From: an uncultured Cetobacterium sp.
GTDB taxonomy: Bacteria > Fusobacteriota > Fusobacteriia > Fusobacteriales > Fusobacteriaceae
DNA: 64,000 bases
NCBI GenBank assembly: GCA_949293295.1
Contig: CASFCG010000024.1
Location: 1-64,000 of the forward strand
Direction: 5' to 3'
Both the position numbers and the translations under genes were made by a program. This document shows, in pieces, positions 19,596 to 28,074 of this stretch (positions are counted from its first letter, which is position 1; each line of letters opens with the position of its first letter). The notes under the pieces were generated by a model. That model was not told where the DNA came from. It was given only the letters and a program-made list of their open reading frames with translations, and ran no database searches.

Positions 19596-19700
19596 ACTTT
19601 TTAAATTATGAAAAAGTTTTGTTTGGCTTACTTAAAATCTATTCATTTTTATCTATATAAATCATACAAATCCAGTAATATTAAACACTAAAATAAAAAA

Positions 19701-19868
19701 GTGTCTATCTGGGGTATACCTCAAATAGACACAAAAAATAAAAAAGAAAGCAAAAATTTAGTGAACTAAACTTTTGCTTTTTATTCAGATTTTATTCTTT
19801 TTATACATAAAAATTTTTAAATTTTTTCAAATTTTTGTGTCTAAATAGAGTATACCCTAAATGGACAC
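19701..19868. repeat. 168-bp MITE/REPIN-like element, copy A
   Basis: The element is bounded by two 32-nt imperfect palindromes, 19701-19732 and 19837-19868, both variants of half-site GTGTCTATTTAGGGTA joined to its reverse complement. Inside is a strong hairpin, AAAGCAAAA..TTTAGT at 19747-19762 pairing with ACTAAA..TTTTGCTTT at 19765-19780, and AT-rich filler. It has no ORF. Copy B at 52548-52715 has exactly the same length. Confidence 0.75.
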
Positions 19869-19891
19869 TAAAATTAGTTTATCATAAATTT

Positions 19892-21133
19892 TTAATTTTT
19901 ATTCTTTTTTAAGACTTGTTTCTCCATATCTTTTCTATGTGGAAGGCTTGCTCTTTCTTGATACACTTTTTTCTTTAGGTTATCTCGTATTTTTAGAGTA
20001 TTATCTTGTATTTTATCAAATCCAAAAAACACACTTCCTTTTACATTTTCTTTAGCTCTATTATATTTTATTTGATTTATAATCTCATTTGGATTTCTCC
20101 AATTTTTGGTCGTTCCTATTTTATACATACCATGCCCTACATATAAATCAACTTTCGTTCCTTCAACCTCTTTCGCCCACCAATCAACTAAAATATCATA
20201 TTGTGCCACTTTCAACTTAAAATCCCAATATATCTGAGGAACTATATAGTCTATCCAGCCATTTTTTATCCATTTTCTTGTATCAGCATATAAATCATCA
20301 TAATTTTCAATTCCAGCTTTTGTATCTGAACCTGTCGGGTCGGAACTTTTATTTCTCCATACACCAAATGGGCTTATACCATATCTAATCTCCGGTTTCA
20401 CCCTTTTTATTTTTAGATTGAGGTTCTTTACAAAATCATCGGTATTCTTTCTTCTCCAATCCTCTAATCTCATTCCTTTTCCATATTTTTTATAACTTTT
20501 TTTGTCATCAAAAGGAATCTTTTTCCCTTTTTTATTTTTTATTGGATATGGATAAAAATAATCATCCATATGTATTGCATCAATATCATAATTTTTTACA
20601 ACTTCAACAATTAAATTCTCTATAAATCTTCTTGCAAAAGGATTTCCAGGGTCATAATAATAACGCTCATTATACTCTACTATCCAATCTGGATTCTCCA
20701 AAACCACATGATTTTCTGGAATTATCTCTTTTGGCTTTAATGTAATTCTATAAGGATTGAACCACGCATGGAACTCTATCCCTCTCTTATGAGCTTCCTC
20801 TATAAAAAACTCTAAAGGGTCATATTTTGGAGGTTTTCCATTTTCTCCAATGAGATATTTTGACCAAGGCTCAATTCCAATTTTTTTGTAAATCCTATCA
20901 GCTGTAGGTCGTATCTGCATAATAATCGCATTCATATTTAAGGATTTTATCTCATCCAATATATCTATAATCTCAGCTTTTTGCTCTTTATCTGTCAACC
21001 CTGGTTTCGACGGCCAATTTATATTATCAACACTTGCTATCCAAACACCTCTAAACTCCACTTTCTCTTCATCCGAATATATAGATAAAAATATCAACAA
21101 AAATATAGTAATAATCTTAACTATCTTTTTCAT
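19892..21133 (-). CDS. Family 10-like glycosyl hydrolase (GHL10/DUF187), exported
   Basis: A 413-aa protein with a signal peptide (1-20, ends SIYSDEE). It opens with EFRGVWIASVDNINWPS, the hallmark of the GHL10 family. NMNAIIMQIRPTADRIY, HAWFNPYRITLK, DAIHMDDYFYPYP and ISPFGVWRN, which form the predicted (beta/alpha)8 barrel, follow. Related proteins are envelope-associated and thought to act on cell-wall or surface glycans; the substrate is unknown. It starts 3 nt after the preceding membrane-protein gene, so they are co-transcribed. Confidence 0.85.
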   Translation of the reverse strand: MKKIVKIITIFLLIFLSIYSDEEKVEFRGVWIASVDNINWPSKPGLTDKEQKAEIIDILDEIKSLNMNAIIMQIRPTADRIYKKIGIEPWSKYLIGENGKPPKYDPLEFFIEEAHKRGIEFHAWFNPYRITLKPKEIIPENHVVLENPDWIVEYNERYYYDPGNPFARRFIENLIVEVVKNYDIDAIHMDDYFYPYPIKNKKGKKIPFDDKKSYKKYGKGMRLEDWRRKNTDDFVKNLNLKIKRVKPEIRYGISPFGVWRNKSSDPTGSDTKAGIENYDDLYADTRKWIKNGWIDYIVPQIYWDFKLKVAQYDILVDWWAKEVEGTKVDLYVGHGMYKIGTTKNWRNPNEIINQIKYNRAKENVKGSVFFGFDKIQDNTLKIRDNLKKKVYQERASLPHRKDMEKQVLKKNKN

Positions 21134-21136
21134 TAA

Positions 21137-21628
21137 TTACCCCTCAATCCTAAATTTTCCATTTAAATTTTCTTTTAAGGTTGCCACAAATACTCTCTTT
21201 TTAGACATAATAACTGGAATTATGTACTCCTCTTTCTTTGAGGTCAAAATCCTTAAAATCAACTGTAATTTTCCTTTTTTTCCGACCACACCCTCTTTTA
21301 ATTGACAACTTTCAATGTCAGAAAATTTTATTATAACTTTTTGATATTTTAATAACTGCTCTTTTAAATCTAGAACTATCCTATATGAAAGAACTGTCTT
21401 TATATGCTTTAACCCTAAAAATAGTAATCCAACTCCTAATAAAATATAGATAGGATTATACTGTTTCCTATAACCTATATATATTTGTAACATTCCCAGT
21501 AAAATAAGCGGTATCCCAGTTCCCAACCACATAACCAATCTTCTAACTTCAATTCCATAGCTTTGATATTGTTTTTCATTTGCCTTTGTTTTTTCTATAC
21601 TTTTTAAAAAATCTTCAAAAAAAAACAT
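21137..21628 (-). CDS. Small membrane protein of unknown function
   Basis: I start at ATG 21628 (163 aa), since GGGAGG lies 5 nt upstream and would be inside the longer TTG-started version. It has two hydrophobic segments near residues 35-55 and 60-75 with a YRKQYN turn between. The rest is cytoplasmic, charged and strand-rich (RIVLDLKEQLLKYQKVIIKFSDIESCQLKEG, split here into YRIVLDLKEQ and KFSDIESCQL). The pattern recalls PH-like domains of bacterial membrane proteins, but this is only a guess. It is coupled to the GHL10 gene. Confidence 0.6.
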   Translation of the reverse strand: MFFFEDFLKSIEKTKANEKQYQSYGIEVRRLVMWLGTGIPLILLGMLQIYIGYRKQYNPIYILLGVGLLFLGLKHIKTVLSYRIVLDLKEQLLKYQKVIIKFSDIESCQLKEGVVGKKGKLQLILRILTSKKEEYIIPVIMSKKRVFVATLKENLNGKFRIEG

Positions 21629-21658
21629 TTTACCTCCCAAATCTTTCCCTCTCTTTCC

Positions 21659-21686
21659 AAAAAAAGAGAGAGTCTCTTCTCTCTCT
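21659..21686 (-). terminator. Intrinsic terminator after the S1-domain gene
   Basis: On the minus strand AGAGAGAG pairs with CTCTCTCT around a 6-nt loop, then seven T. It separates the pts-ispH-S1 run from the following two genes. Confidence 0.8.
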
Positions 21687-21695
21687 AATTGTAAA

Positions 21696-23312
21696 CTACT
21701 CCTCTACACTAGAAGATGTTCCATATTTTTCAATTAACTCTCTATTCTCTTCTTTTTCTCTCTCCGTCTCCAATTTCCTCGCTGAAAGTTTTACTCTCTT
21801 TTTCTCATTGTCAATCTCTATGATTTCAGCTCTCACTATATCACCAATTTTAAACTGCTCAGTTATATTTTTTATAGTTGTTTTTGACAATAACTGAACT
21901 GGGATAAATCCATCCACTCCTATTTCTAACCCCACAAATACACCAAAACTTTGGATATTTTTTATAGGTTTCTCAACGACATCGCCAACTTTATACATAT
22001 TTGTCACTTTTTCCCAAGGAGACTCGGTTAAAACTTTTATACTTCCTTTTATTTTTTGTGATGCAACATCCAATTCTATTACCTTAAATTCAACTTGTTC
22101 ACCCTTTGAATACTTTGCATTTCCAACCCACGCAAAATCTGAATTATGAATAAAACAATCCACTTCCTCTTCTATCTGCACAAATATTCCAAATGGCTTT
22201 ACCTCAACGACATTTCCTTTCAGGATATTTCCAACTCTAAATCTCTCTTCAGCATCACTCCAAGGATTTTTACTTAACTCTCTTATACTCAATTTTAATT
22301 TTCTTTCCTCTGGTCTTAACTCTGTAATAACAACTTTTATCTCATCTCCAACTTTTACCATTGAATTTATATTTATTTTTTTAGCAGTCCAACTAAAATC
22401 TGAGATATGAATTAACCCTTCAACACCTGGTATTAATTCCACTATTGCTCCAAATCTCTCTATTTTTAAAACTTTAACACTAATCTCATCCCCAACTTTC
22501 TTAGTTTCAGCAATAATCTCCCATGGATTTTTAGTTAATGCCTTTATAGAAAGCTTAATATTTCTTTTTTCCTCACTAATTTCGATAATTTTTGCCTCAA
22601 TCTGCTCTCCAACTCTATATTTTTCAGAAAGATTACCTATTTTCTTCCAATCCACCTCTGAAATATGGATAAACCCTCTTATCCCATCAATTTTCACAGT
22701 CAATCCAAAATCTAAAATCTCAGTTATAGTCGCTGTTACAACATCTCCAACCGAGTATTTTGATAACTTCGCAAGCTCCTCTCCTAAAACAACCTCTTTT
22801 CTTGATAAAAGAATTTTTCTTCCTCTTCTTTCCTCTTTTATTTCTTTAACAATTAAATCTACTTCTTTTCCAACTATCTCTTCATCTCTTGTTTCTGCTA
22901 AAGAGTTAGGTAAAAATCCTTGATAAAGTCCTAAAATTTCAACTATATATCCGCCATTTATTTTATTTATAACCTTTCCAGTAACTACTTTTTTTTCTTC
23001 AAAAGCTTTGTTCAGCTCCTCCAACCCTTTTTCTTCATCAACTTTCCTTTTAGAAGCAATCAATATTTCATCATCATCCTCTTCTATTTTTGCTAAAATA
23101 ATTACTTCAACTTGTTCTCCAACGTTAAACTCTTTTAACTCTTCTGTTCTAACTCTAATTGATTTCGGCTCCCCTACAACCTCTAAATAACTATAATTTC
23201 TATCCTTTCCTATTATAGTCCCTACAACCTTTCTTCTTAAGGATTGATTCTCTTGTTCTGGCATATATTGGTTTAGTAAAGCTTCAAACTCTTCATACTT
23301 CTCATTATACAT
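21696..23312 (-). CDS. rpsA: S1 RNA-binding domain protein, ribosomal protein S1 homologue
   Basis: A 538-aa protein made of six consecutive S1-type OB folds. The last four are clearest, each with the pattern VGD...V...I..FG..V.......G.IH.S (near 190, 275, 360, 440) separated by KNPW or ESPW linkers. The first two are more diverged. It binds mRNA on the 30S subunit. Its start overlaps the ispH stop by 8 nt; in many clostridia the two proteins are fused. Assignment as the true S1 rather than a paralogue is likely but not certain. Confidence 0.85.
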   Translation of the reverse strand: MYNEKYEEFEALLNQYMPEQENQSLRRKVVGTIIGKDRNYSYLEVVGEPKSIRVRTEELKEFNVGEQVEVIILAKIEEDDDEILIASKRKVDEEKGLEELNKAFEEKKVVTGKVINKINGGYIVEILGLYQGFLPNSLAETRDEEIVGKEVDLIVKEIKEERRGRKILLSRKEVVLGEELAKLSKYSVGDVVTATITEILDFGLTVKIDGIRGFIHISEVDWKKIGNLSEKYRVGEQIEAKIIEISEEKRNIKLSIKALTKNPWEIIAETKKVGDEISVKVLKIERFGAIVELIPGVEGLIHISDFSWTAKKININSMVKVGDEIKVVITELRPEERKLKLSIRELSKNPWSDAEERFRVGNILKGNVVEVKPFGIFVQIEEEVDCFIHNSDFAWVGNAKYSKGEQVEFKVIELDVASQKIKGSIKVLTESPWEKVTNMYKVGDVVEKPIKNIQSFGVFVGLEIGVDGFIPVQLLSKTTIKNITEQFKIGDIVRAEIIEIDNEKKRVKLSARKLETEREKEENRELIEKYGTSSSVEE

Positions 23313-24174
23313 TTAAATTCCACCTCATTATTTTATTTTCGATTTTTTTTATTGTTTCCTCTGGTGTTGACGCCCCAGCTGTTAATCCTATTTTCATATA
23401 TCTCTTTAAAATTGATATATCCAATTCCTCCTCATTTTGAATCAAGATAGAGTTTGGATTCTCAGTTTTAGCAACTTCAAGCAGTTTTTTACTATTAGAG
23501 CTTTTAAAATCTCCAATCACTATCACTAAATCTGTCTTTCTGGCGAGATTTCTCGTTGCTTCCTGACGTTCACTAGTAGCTCCACATATCCTATCAAAAA
23601 TTTTAAAATTTGAATAGTTTTTTTCTAAATATTCTTTAATTTCTATAAATTTTTTTTTATTCAAAGTTGTTTGTGTTAGCACACTATAACTTTTCTCTCT
23701 ATCAAACTCAAATAATTTCAATTCGTCCAAATCTCTAAAAACTACCACTTTTTTTCCAAACGAGATTATTCCCTTTACTTCTGGATGATTTTTATCCCCT
23801 ATAAAAACAATCTCATTATTTTGTTTCTCCTGTTCAACTAACAACTCTTTTATTCTATTAACAAAAATACAACTAGCATCATATATTTTTATATTTTTCT
23901 CTTCCAATCTATTCATTATCTCTTTTGTCGTTCCATGAGCTCTGATAACAACTGTATCTCCAGATTTTAAACTATCTTTTCCCATTAAAATATCATTTTC
24001 ATCTATAATTTCAAAGCCTATCTGCTCCATCTCGTTTATTACATCCTTATTATGCACCAACATTCCCAGTATATATTTTTTTCCACTCTCTTCCATTGCC
24101 AATTTATAACATAACTCAATGGCTTTTTTTACACCAAAGCAAAATCCCATTTTCTCGGCTCTTAATATCTCCAT
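23305..24174 (-). CDS. ispH: 4-hydroxy-3-methylbut-2-enyl diphosphate reductase
   Basis: The last step of the MEP isoprenoid pathway, a [4Fe-4S] enzyme. At 289 aa the three cluster cysteines are in GFCFG (Cys12), DASCIF (~102) and RICGAT (~197). Substrate histidines are in LVHNKD and NHPEV, and the helix after RAHGT fits. It lies between ptsH and the S1 gene, overlapping the latter. It indicates the non-mevalonate route. Confidence 0.95.
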   Translation of the reverse strand: MEILRAEKMGFCFGVKKAIELCYKLAMEESGKKYILGMLVHNKDVINEMEQIGFEIIDENDILMGKDSLKSGDTVVIRAHGTTKEIMNRLEEKNIKIYDASCIFVNRIKELLVEQEKQNNEIVFIGDKNHPEVKGIISFGKKVVVFRDLDELKLFEFDREKSYSVLTQTTLNKKKFIEIKEYLEKNYSNFKIFDRICGATSERQEATRNLARKTDLVIVIGDFKSSNSKKLLEVAKTENPNSILIQNEEELDISILKRYMKIGLTAGASTPEETIKKIENKIMRWNLNV

Positions 24175-24177
24175 TGA

Positions 24178-24447
24178 TTACTCCTCATTAAATTTTTTTA
24201 CCTCTACCAAATCAACTAATTCTGCTATCATATCATCCTCATCAACACCATCACACTCTAAAATAAGAGTTCTTCCCTGTTCTGCTGCCAACAACATCAA
24301 TCCCATTATACTTTTACCATTTATAACCTCATCCTCATAAATTATATTTATATCCGCATCATATTTGCTGGCAGTTTCTACAAATAGTGATGATGGTCTT
24401 GCATGTAATCCAGCTTTATTTTTTATTGTTACTTCTACTCTTCTCAT
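24178..24447 (-). CDS. ptsH: PTS phosphocarrier protein HPr
   Basis: An 89-aa cytoplasmic phosphocarrier. His15 is in KAGLHARPSS, the site phosphorylated by enzyme I; Ser46 lies in GKSIMGL, the site used by HPr kinase in organisms that have it. It overlaps the ptsI stop by 4 nt and feeds the bglP permease in this window. Confidence 0.96.
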   Translation of the reverse strand: MRRVEVTIKNKAGLHARPSSLFVETASKYDADINIIYEDEVINGKSIMGLMLLAAEQGRTLILECDGVDEDDMIAELVDLVEVKKFNEE

Positions 24448-26198
24448 CTGTTTCTCCCTTCTATTCTTTCCAGATAACTATTCAATATATCTTTTATCTC
24501 TTTTGGATTTATAGCCTTAAACATATCTCGCTTCACTTGTTCCAATTCATTAATTTTTATTTTTCTTATTAAATTTTTTACTCTTGGAATATATACAGGG
24601 GACATACTTAAATCACGAACTCCCAGTGCTAAAAGTGCTATGACTCCTAATTCCTCTCCTGCTATCTCCCCACAAACAGAAACTTTTTTTCCTTTTTTTC
24701 TTCCTGCCTTAACAACCTTATAAATTGCTCTAAAAACAGATGGGTCATAACAATCATATATCTTTTTACCTATTGAGCTATATCTGTCTGTTGCTAACAT
24801 ATACTGTGTTAAATCATTTGTTCCAACTGAAAAAAAGTCCACATAATCCGCAAAAACCTCAGCCAAAACCACATTTGACGGAACCTCAACCATCATACCA
24901 ATCTCTATATCATTCTTAAACTCTTTATTCTCATTTTTCAGCTCTCTTTTACATAACTCTATAATCTCTCGTGCTTCCAATATCTCATCTATTGTCGTTA
25001 CCATAGGATACATAATCTTTATATTATTATCACAACTTGCTCTCAATATTGCTTTTAACTGTGTTTTAAAAATATCTAAATTCTCCAGAGTAAATCTTAT
25101 TCCTCTACACCCAAGAGAAGGATTCTCCTCAATTTTCATATCACAATACGGAAGCTTTTTATCCGCTCCTATATCTAATGTCCTTATTAAAATTGGTTTA
25201 TCCTTTCCAACTTCCATAGCTATCCTCTCGTATAACTCCTTTTGAAATTCCTCTTTCGGAAAATCCTCGGCTTCCATATAAATAAGTTCTGTCCTTAAAA
25301 GTCCTATTCCTGCTGGACTTTTTCTCTCCAACTGCTCCTTATCATATCGACTTCCTAAATTCAAAAATAGATTTACACTCTCTCCATCTAAAGTAATAGC
25401 TTCTTTTAAGTTTGCTTCCTCTATCTCTTTTAATTTCAAAAAATAACTTCTCTCTTTTCTCTTGTACTCCTCTATATCTATCTGAGTTGGATTTATCACC
25501 GCTTTCCCATAAACAGAGGTTGTATCAAGGATTATCTGCTCCCCCCACTCCAGCTTTAATAGATTATCTCCTCCCATTAAAGTAGGAATTTCAAGAGTTT
25601 TAGCTAATATTGCTATATGTGATGTTTCCCCTGCATATTCCATTATAATTCCCTTTAATCTAACTCCAGCATAATGCAACTTTAAAAGCTCTGATGGGAA
25701 CAGCTCCTCTGTAATTAAAATTTTATCATTTAATTCTAAATTTACACTCTCTTTATCCAGTAATTTTTTTATAACTCTTTCACTTATATCTTTTATATCT
25801 AAAGCTCTCTGCTTATAAATCGGGTCCTCTATCCTTTCAAACATCTCTATATATCTATTTGAAACCTCTTGTACAACAGCTTCTGCATTTATTTTTTTGT
25901 CTTTTATACATTTTTTTATATCAGATAGATATTGAGGGTCTTCCAATAACATTATATGAACAGTCAAAATTTGTAATTCACTTTCACTTACCTTATTTTT
26001 TAAGCTATCCTTTAATCCTTTTATATCCTCTTTAGAGCTATTAATAGCATTTAGGACTCTCTCAATCTCATCCGGAATTCTCTCTATCTCTATGGTACAA
26101 ACCTCAACAGATAAGTTCTTTTTTCTCTCAACAAAGGGTGTCCCTAAAACTATCCCTGAAAATATACTTTTTCCTTCTACTATCCCCATTCTCTTCAC
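24444..26198 (-). CDS. ptsI: PTS enzyme I (phosphoenolpyruvate-protein phosphotransferase)
   Basis: A 584-aa enzyme that starts the PTS phosphate relay from PEP. Active-site His is in GETSHIAILAKTLEIPTLMG (~190). The PEP-binding barrel shows GIGLLRTELIYM, GCRGIRFTL, MVEVPSNV and SVGTNDLTQYMLATDR, with the active Cys in KVSVCGEIAG (~500). It is the first gene of the ptsI-ptsH-ispH-S1 operon and has a strong promoter directly upstream. Confidence 0.97.
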   Translation of the reverse strand: MKRMGIVEGKSIFSGIVLGTPFVERKKNLSVEVCTIEIERIPDEIERVLNAINSSKEDIKGLKDSLKNKVSESELQILTVHIMLLEDPQYLSDIKKCIKDKKINAEAVVQEVSNRYIEMFERIEDPIYKQRALDIKDISERVIKKLLDKESVNLELNDKILITEELFPSELLKLHYAGVRLKGIIMEYAGETSHIAILAKTLEIPTLMGGDNLLKLEWGEQIILDTTSVYGKAVINPTQIDIEEYKRKERSYFLKLKEIEEANLKEAITLDGESVNLFLNLGSRYDKEQLERKSPAGIGLLRTELIYMEAEDFPKEEFQKELYERIAMEVGKDKPILIRTLDIGADKKLPYCDMKIEENPSLGCRGIRFTLENLDIFKTQLKAILRASCDNNIKIMYPMVTTIDEILEAREIIELCKRELKNENKEFKNDIEIGMMVEVPSNVVLAEVFADYVDFFSVGTNDLTQYMLATDRYSSIGKKIYDCYDPSVFRAIYKVVKAGRKKGKKVSVCGEIAGEELGVIALLALGVRDLSMSPVYIPRVKNLIRKIKINELEQVKRDMFKAINPKEIKDILNSYLERIEGRNR

Positions 26199-26224
26199 CT
26201 CTTGAAGATTTATCTATCCCCTAG

Positions 26225-26253
26225 ATTATATCTTAATTTTCACTATTTTTCAA
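26225..26253 (-). promoter_or_regulatory. ptsI operon promoter
   Basis: TTGAAA (26248-26253), 17-nt spacer, TATAAT (26225-26230) on the minus strand. The start of transcription would be ~20 nt before the ATG, leaving little leader. Confidence 0.8.
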
Positions 26254-26341
26254 TCTCAAAAATTGTACTGCACTCAAAATTTTAGTCATCCAAGAAGGTA
26301 AAATTAAAGTCATTTTTAAGTTTTTTACTTATATTTACTTA

Positions 26342-26468
26342 TGGTATAATATATTAAATTATATCGTATTTCATCATATAGTCAATTAATGATAAATATT
26401 GATTAAATTTTTACAAACTTTAAGCTATGATAATAAAATTTAAAGCAAGAGATAATCTCTCTTGCTTT
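26342..26468 (+). ncRNA. Candidate small transcript: extended -10 plus terminator-like hairpin
   Basis: On the plus strand TGGTATAAT (26342-26350) is an extended -10 motif. About 95 nt further a perfect 11-bp hairpin (AAAGCAAGAGA 26442-26452, TCTCTTGCTTT 26458-26468) follows. No ORF lies between, and all neighbouring genes run the other way. There is no good -35 and no long T-run, so this is tentative. Confidence 0.25.
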
Positions 26469-26509
26469 ACTCTTAAATTAGGATATCTATCACTAAATTA
26501 TTCTTAAGT

Positions 26510-26663
26510 CTATTTATCTCTATAATAAGACACACATTGAACTATTTTTCATATATCTCCATCTATTACGATTACAATCATCAATTCATCTACTCCAATA
26601 CATTGAAAGGTCTCCTGATAACCTTTCTGGCTTTCCAATTCCGTCATAACCGTTTCTGTCTAT
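26510..26663 (-). pseudogene. Remnant of a YoeB/Txe-type toxin gene (C-terminal part)
   Basis: The frame from 26663 reads IDRNGYDGIGKPERLSGDL, then SMYWSR, then TGA, then IDDCNR. After a frameshift, DGDI and KIVQCVSYYRDK-stop follow (stop at 26510). This matches the C-terminal two thirds of YoeB/Txe mRNA interferases (FEGKGKPEPLKHNLSG-WSRR-EHRLVY-...-YHY). The N-terminal part is deleted, and a stop plus at least one frameshift make it dead. It sits directly behind the antitoxin gene. Confidence 0.75.
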
Positions 26664-26666
26664 GCT

Positions 26667-26917
26667 TTAATCATTAAAATCTACCTTATGTACCGTTCCT
26701 CTTGTTGCCTCCATTTGAGCAATCTTGCCATATTAACAGGGCTATAAAAGAGGTCAGTTTCAGTGGTAATCTCGAAAGGTATTCTTTTTTCTCTCACTAC
26801 TGTTTTTGCAAATACACAAAAAGCTGTAGTCATACTCATCCCAATATCAGAACAAAAGGCATCAAATTGTTTTTTTAATTCTTCATCTATACGAATATTT
26901 ATACTTGTTTGAGCCAT
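26667..26917 (-). pseudogene. RelB/DinJ-family antitoxin with frameshifted C-terminus
   Basis: The start encodes a normal ribbon-helix-helix antitoxin (SINIRIDEELKKQFDAFCSD, then MSMTTAFCVFAK, IPFEI, DLFYSPVNMARLL). At ~26717-26722 the frame shifts and ends as KWRQQEERYIR-stop at 26681. Reading the next frame restores QMEATRGTVHKVDFND and a stop at 26667, the usual toxin-binding tail. A 13-nt deletion between short direct repeats (TTGCT) would explain it. The DNA-binding part could still be made (78 aa). Confidence 0.8.
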
Positions 26918-26959
26918 GTTGTAACCTCCTTTTTAAATTTATATATATTTTGACAATTT

Positions 26960-28003
26960 TTATCTATTTCCTAATACTATCTGAGTAGCTTTCTCTTTTT
27001 TATTCGCATAAATAACTACATCTCTTATTACTAACTTTTGAATAGCAGAAATTAAGGTTTCCATATATTCAAAGTCTGGTTTATTCTGCTTTCCTGGTAA
27101 CCTTATATTTAATATATCTGCATCTTTAGCATAAAAATTTCTACCATAATTAAACTGCCCATTATATGATGTTTTGTGAATCGCTGTTGTTACAAAAATC
27201 GCTGCCATCATAGGTAATTTTTCAGTATGAACCACTGCAATATGGTCATCTCCTCCATAGTCATAATTCCTATATTTTGCTGAACCAAACATATCTATTG
27301 TAACAGTATTTTTTTTAAATATTTCTACTTTATTACCAATAAAAGCTGATATTCCTTCATTAGTTTCTCCTGCGGTAACAAAAGGTAGGGTTCCTTCTAT
27401 CCTATCTGCACTCTTTAATCTTTTACCTCTTGTCGCTTTTCCAAATAGCTCTTTTAGATTATAACTACTCCATACGACCTTATGATAATTAGATATTGCT
27501 TCTTTTTCAGCTTCAGTCAGCTCATAATCTTTCAAGCCTGTAATAGTCAAGTAAGCTTCCAGCTCGGCAACATGACGAGCTTCCAGCTCGGCAACGAAAG
27601 ATTCCATAAATTTGAAATCTATTTCTCCGTTTTTTGTTGGGAGTTTAATTTCTAGTGAATTAATCATTTTTACATCAGACCCTATCCCCCAACTAAAATT
27701 TCTTAAAGTAAAGTTACAAATAGCAACAATAAAAGTCGCCACATCTTCATTGAAATTATCAATTCTTGGCTTTAAAACTTTCACTTTATTTCCTGTAAAG
27801 TATTTTTCTTTCTGATAAAATACAGTAAATGTATCTTGAGCAAAAGTCAGTGTATTTTCACTATTCAAAAATTCTTCATTTTCTTTAATATATCCTCTTA
27901 TTCCATTATCTTGGGTTTTTCTGACAATATAAGGATATGTATCTTTAAATTTTGTATCAAAAATTTCTATATTATTTGCATGAAATATTTTTTTTGATGA
28001 CAA
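26960..28003 (-). CDS. BcgI-like specificity subunit (restriction-modification S/B subunit)
   Basis: As drawn from TTG 28003 this is 347 aa, but conserved sequence continues 25 codons upstream in frame to 28078 (KVEWGEFRIGDLFEVL) without any ATG, GTG or TTG. The protein has two target-recognition halves, each opened by the same pattern: W-F-IGDLFEV (upstream of the drawn start) and WSSYNLKELFGKATRGKRL (~185). A linker with the repeat VAELEARH-VAELEA near residue 140 lies between. It confers DNA specificity on the nuclease-methylase encoded just upstream. The missing start suggests expression by -1 frameshifting from that gene. Confidence 0.8.
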   Translation of the reverse strand: MSSKKIFHANNIEIFDTKFKDTYPYIVRKTQDNGIRGYIKENEEFLNSENTLTFAQDTFTVFYQKEKYFTGNKVKVLKPRIDNFNEDVATFIVAICNFTLRNFSWGIGSDVKMINSLEIKLPTKNGEIDFKFMESFVAELEARHVAELEAYLTITGLKDYELTEAEKEAISNYHKVVWSSYNLKELFGKATRGKRLKSADRIEGTLPFVTAGETNEGISAFIGNKVEIFKKNTVTIDMFGSAKYRNYDYGGDDHIAVVHTEKLPMMAAIFVTTAIHKTSYNGQFNYGRNFYAKDADILNIRLPGKQNKPDFEYMETLISAIQKLVIRDVVIYANKKEKATQIVLGNR

Positions 28004-28074
28004 TACCTCAAATAAATCCCCTATTCTAAACTCTCCCCACTCAACTTTACTTAGTTTCTCATTGAGTGAGGAAT

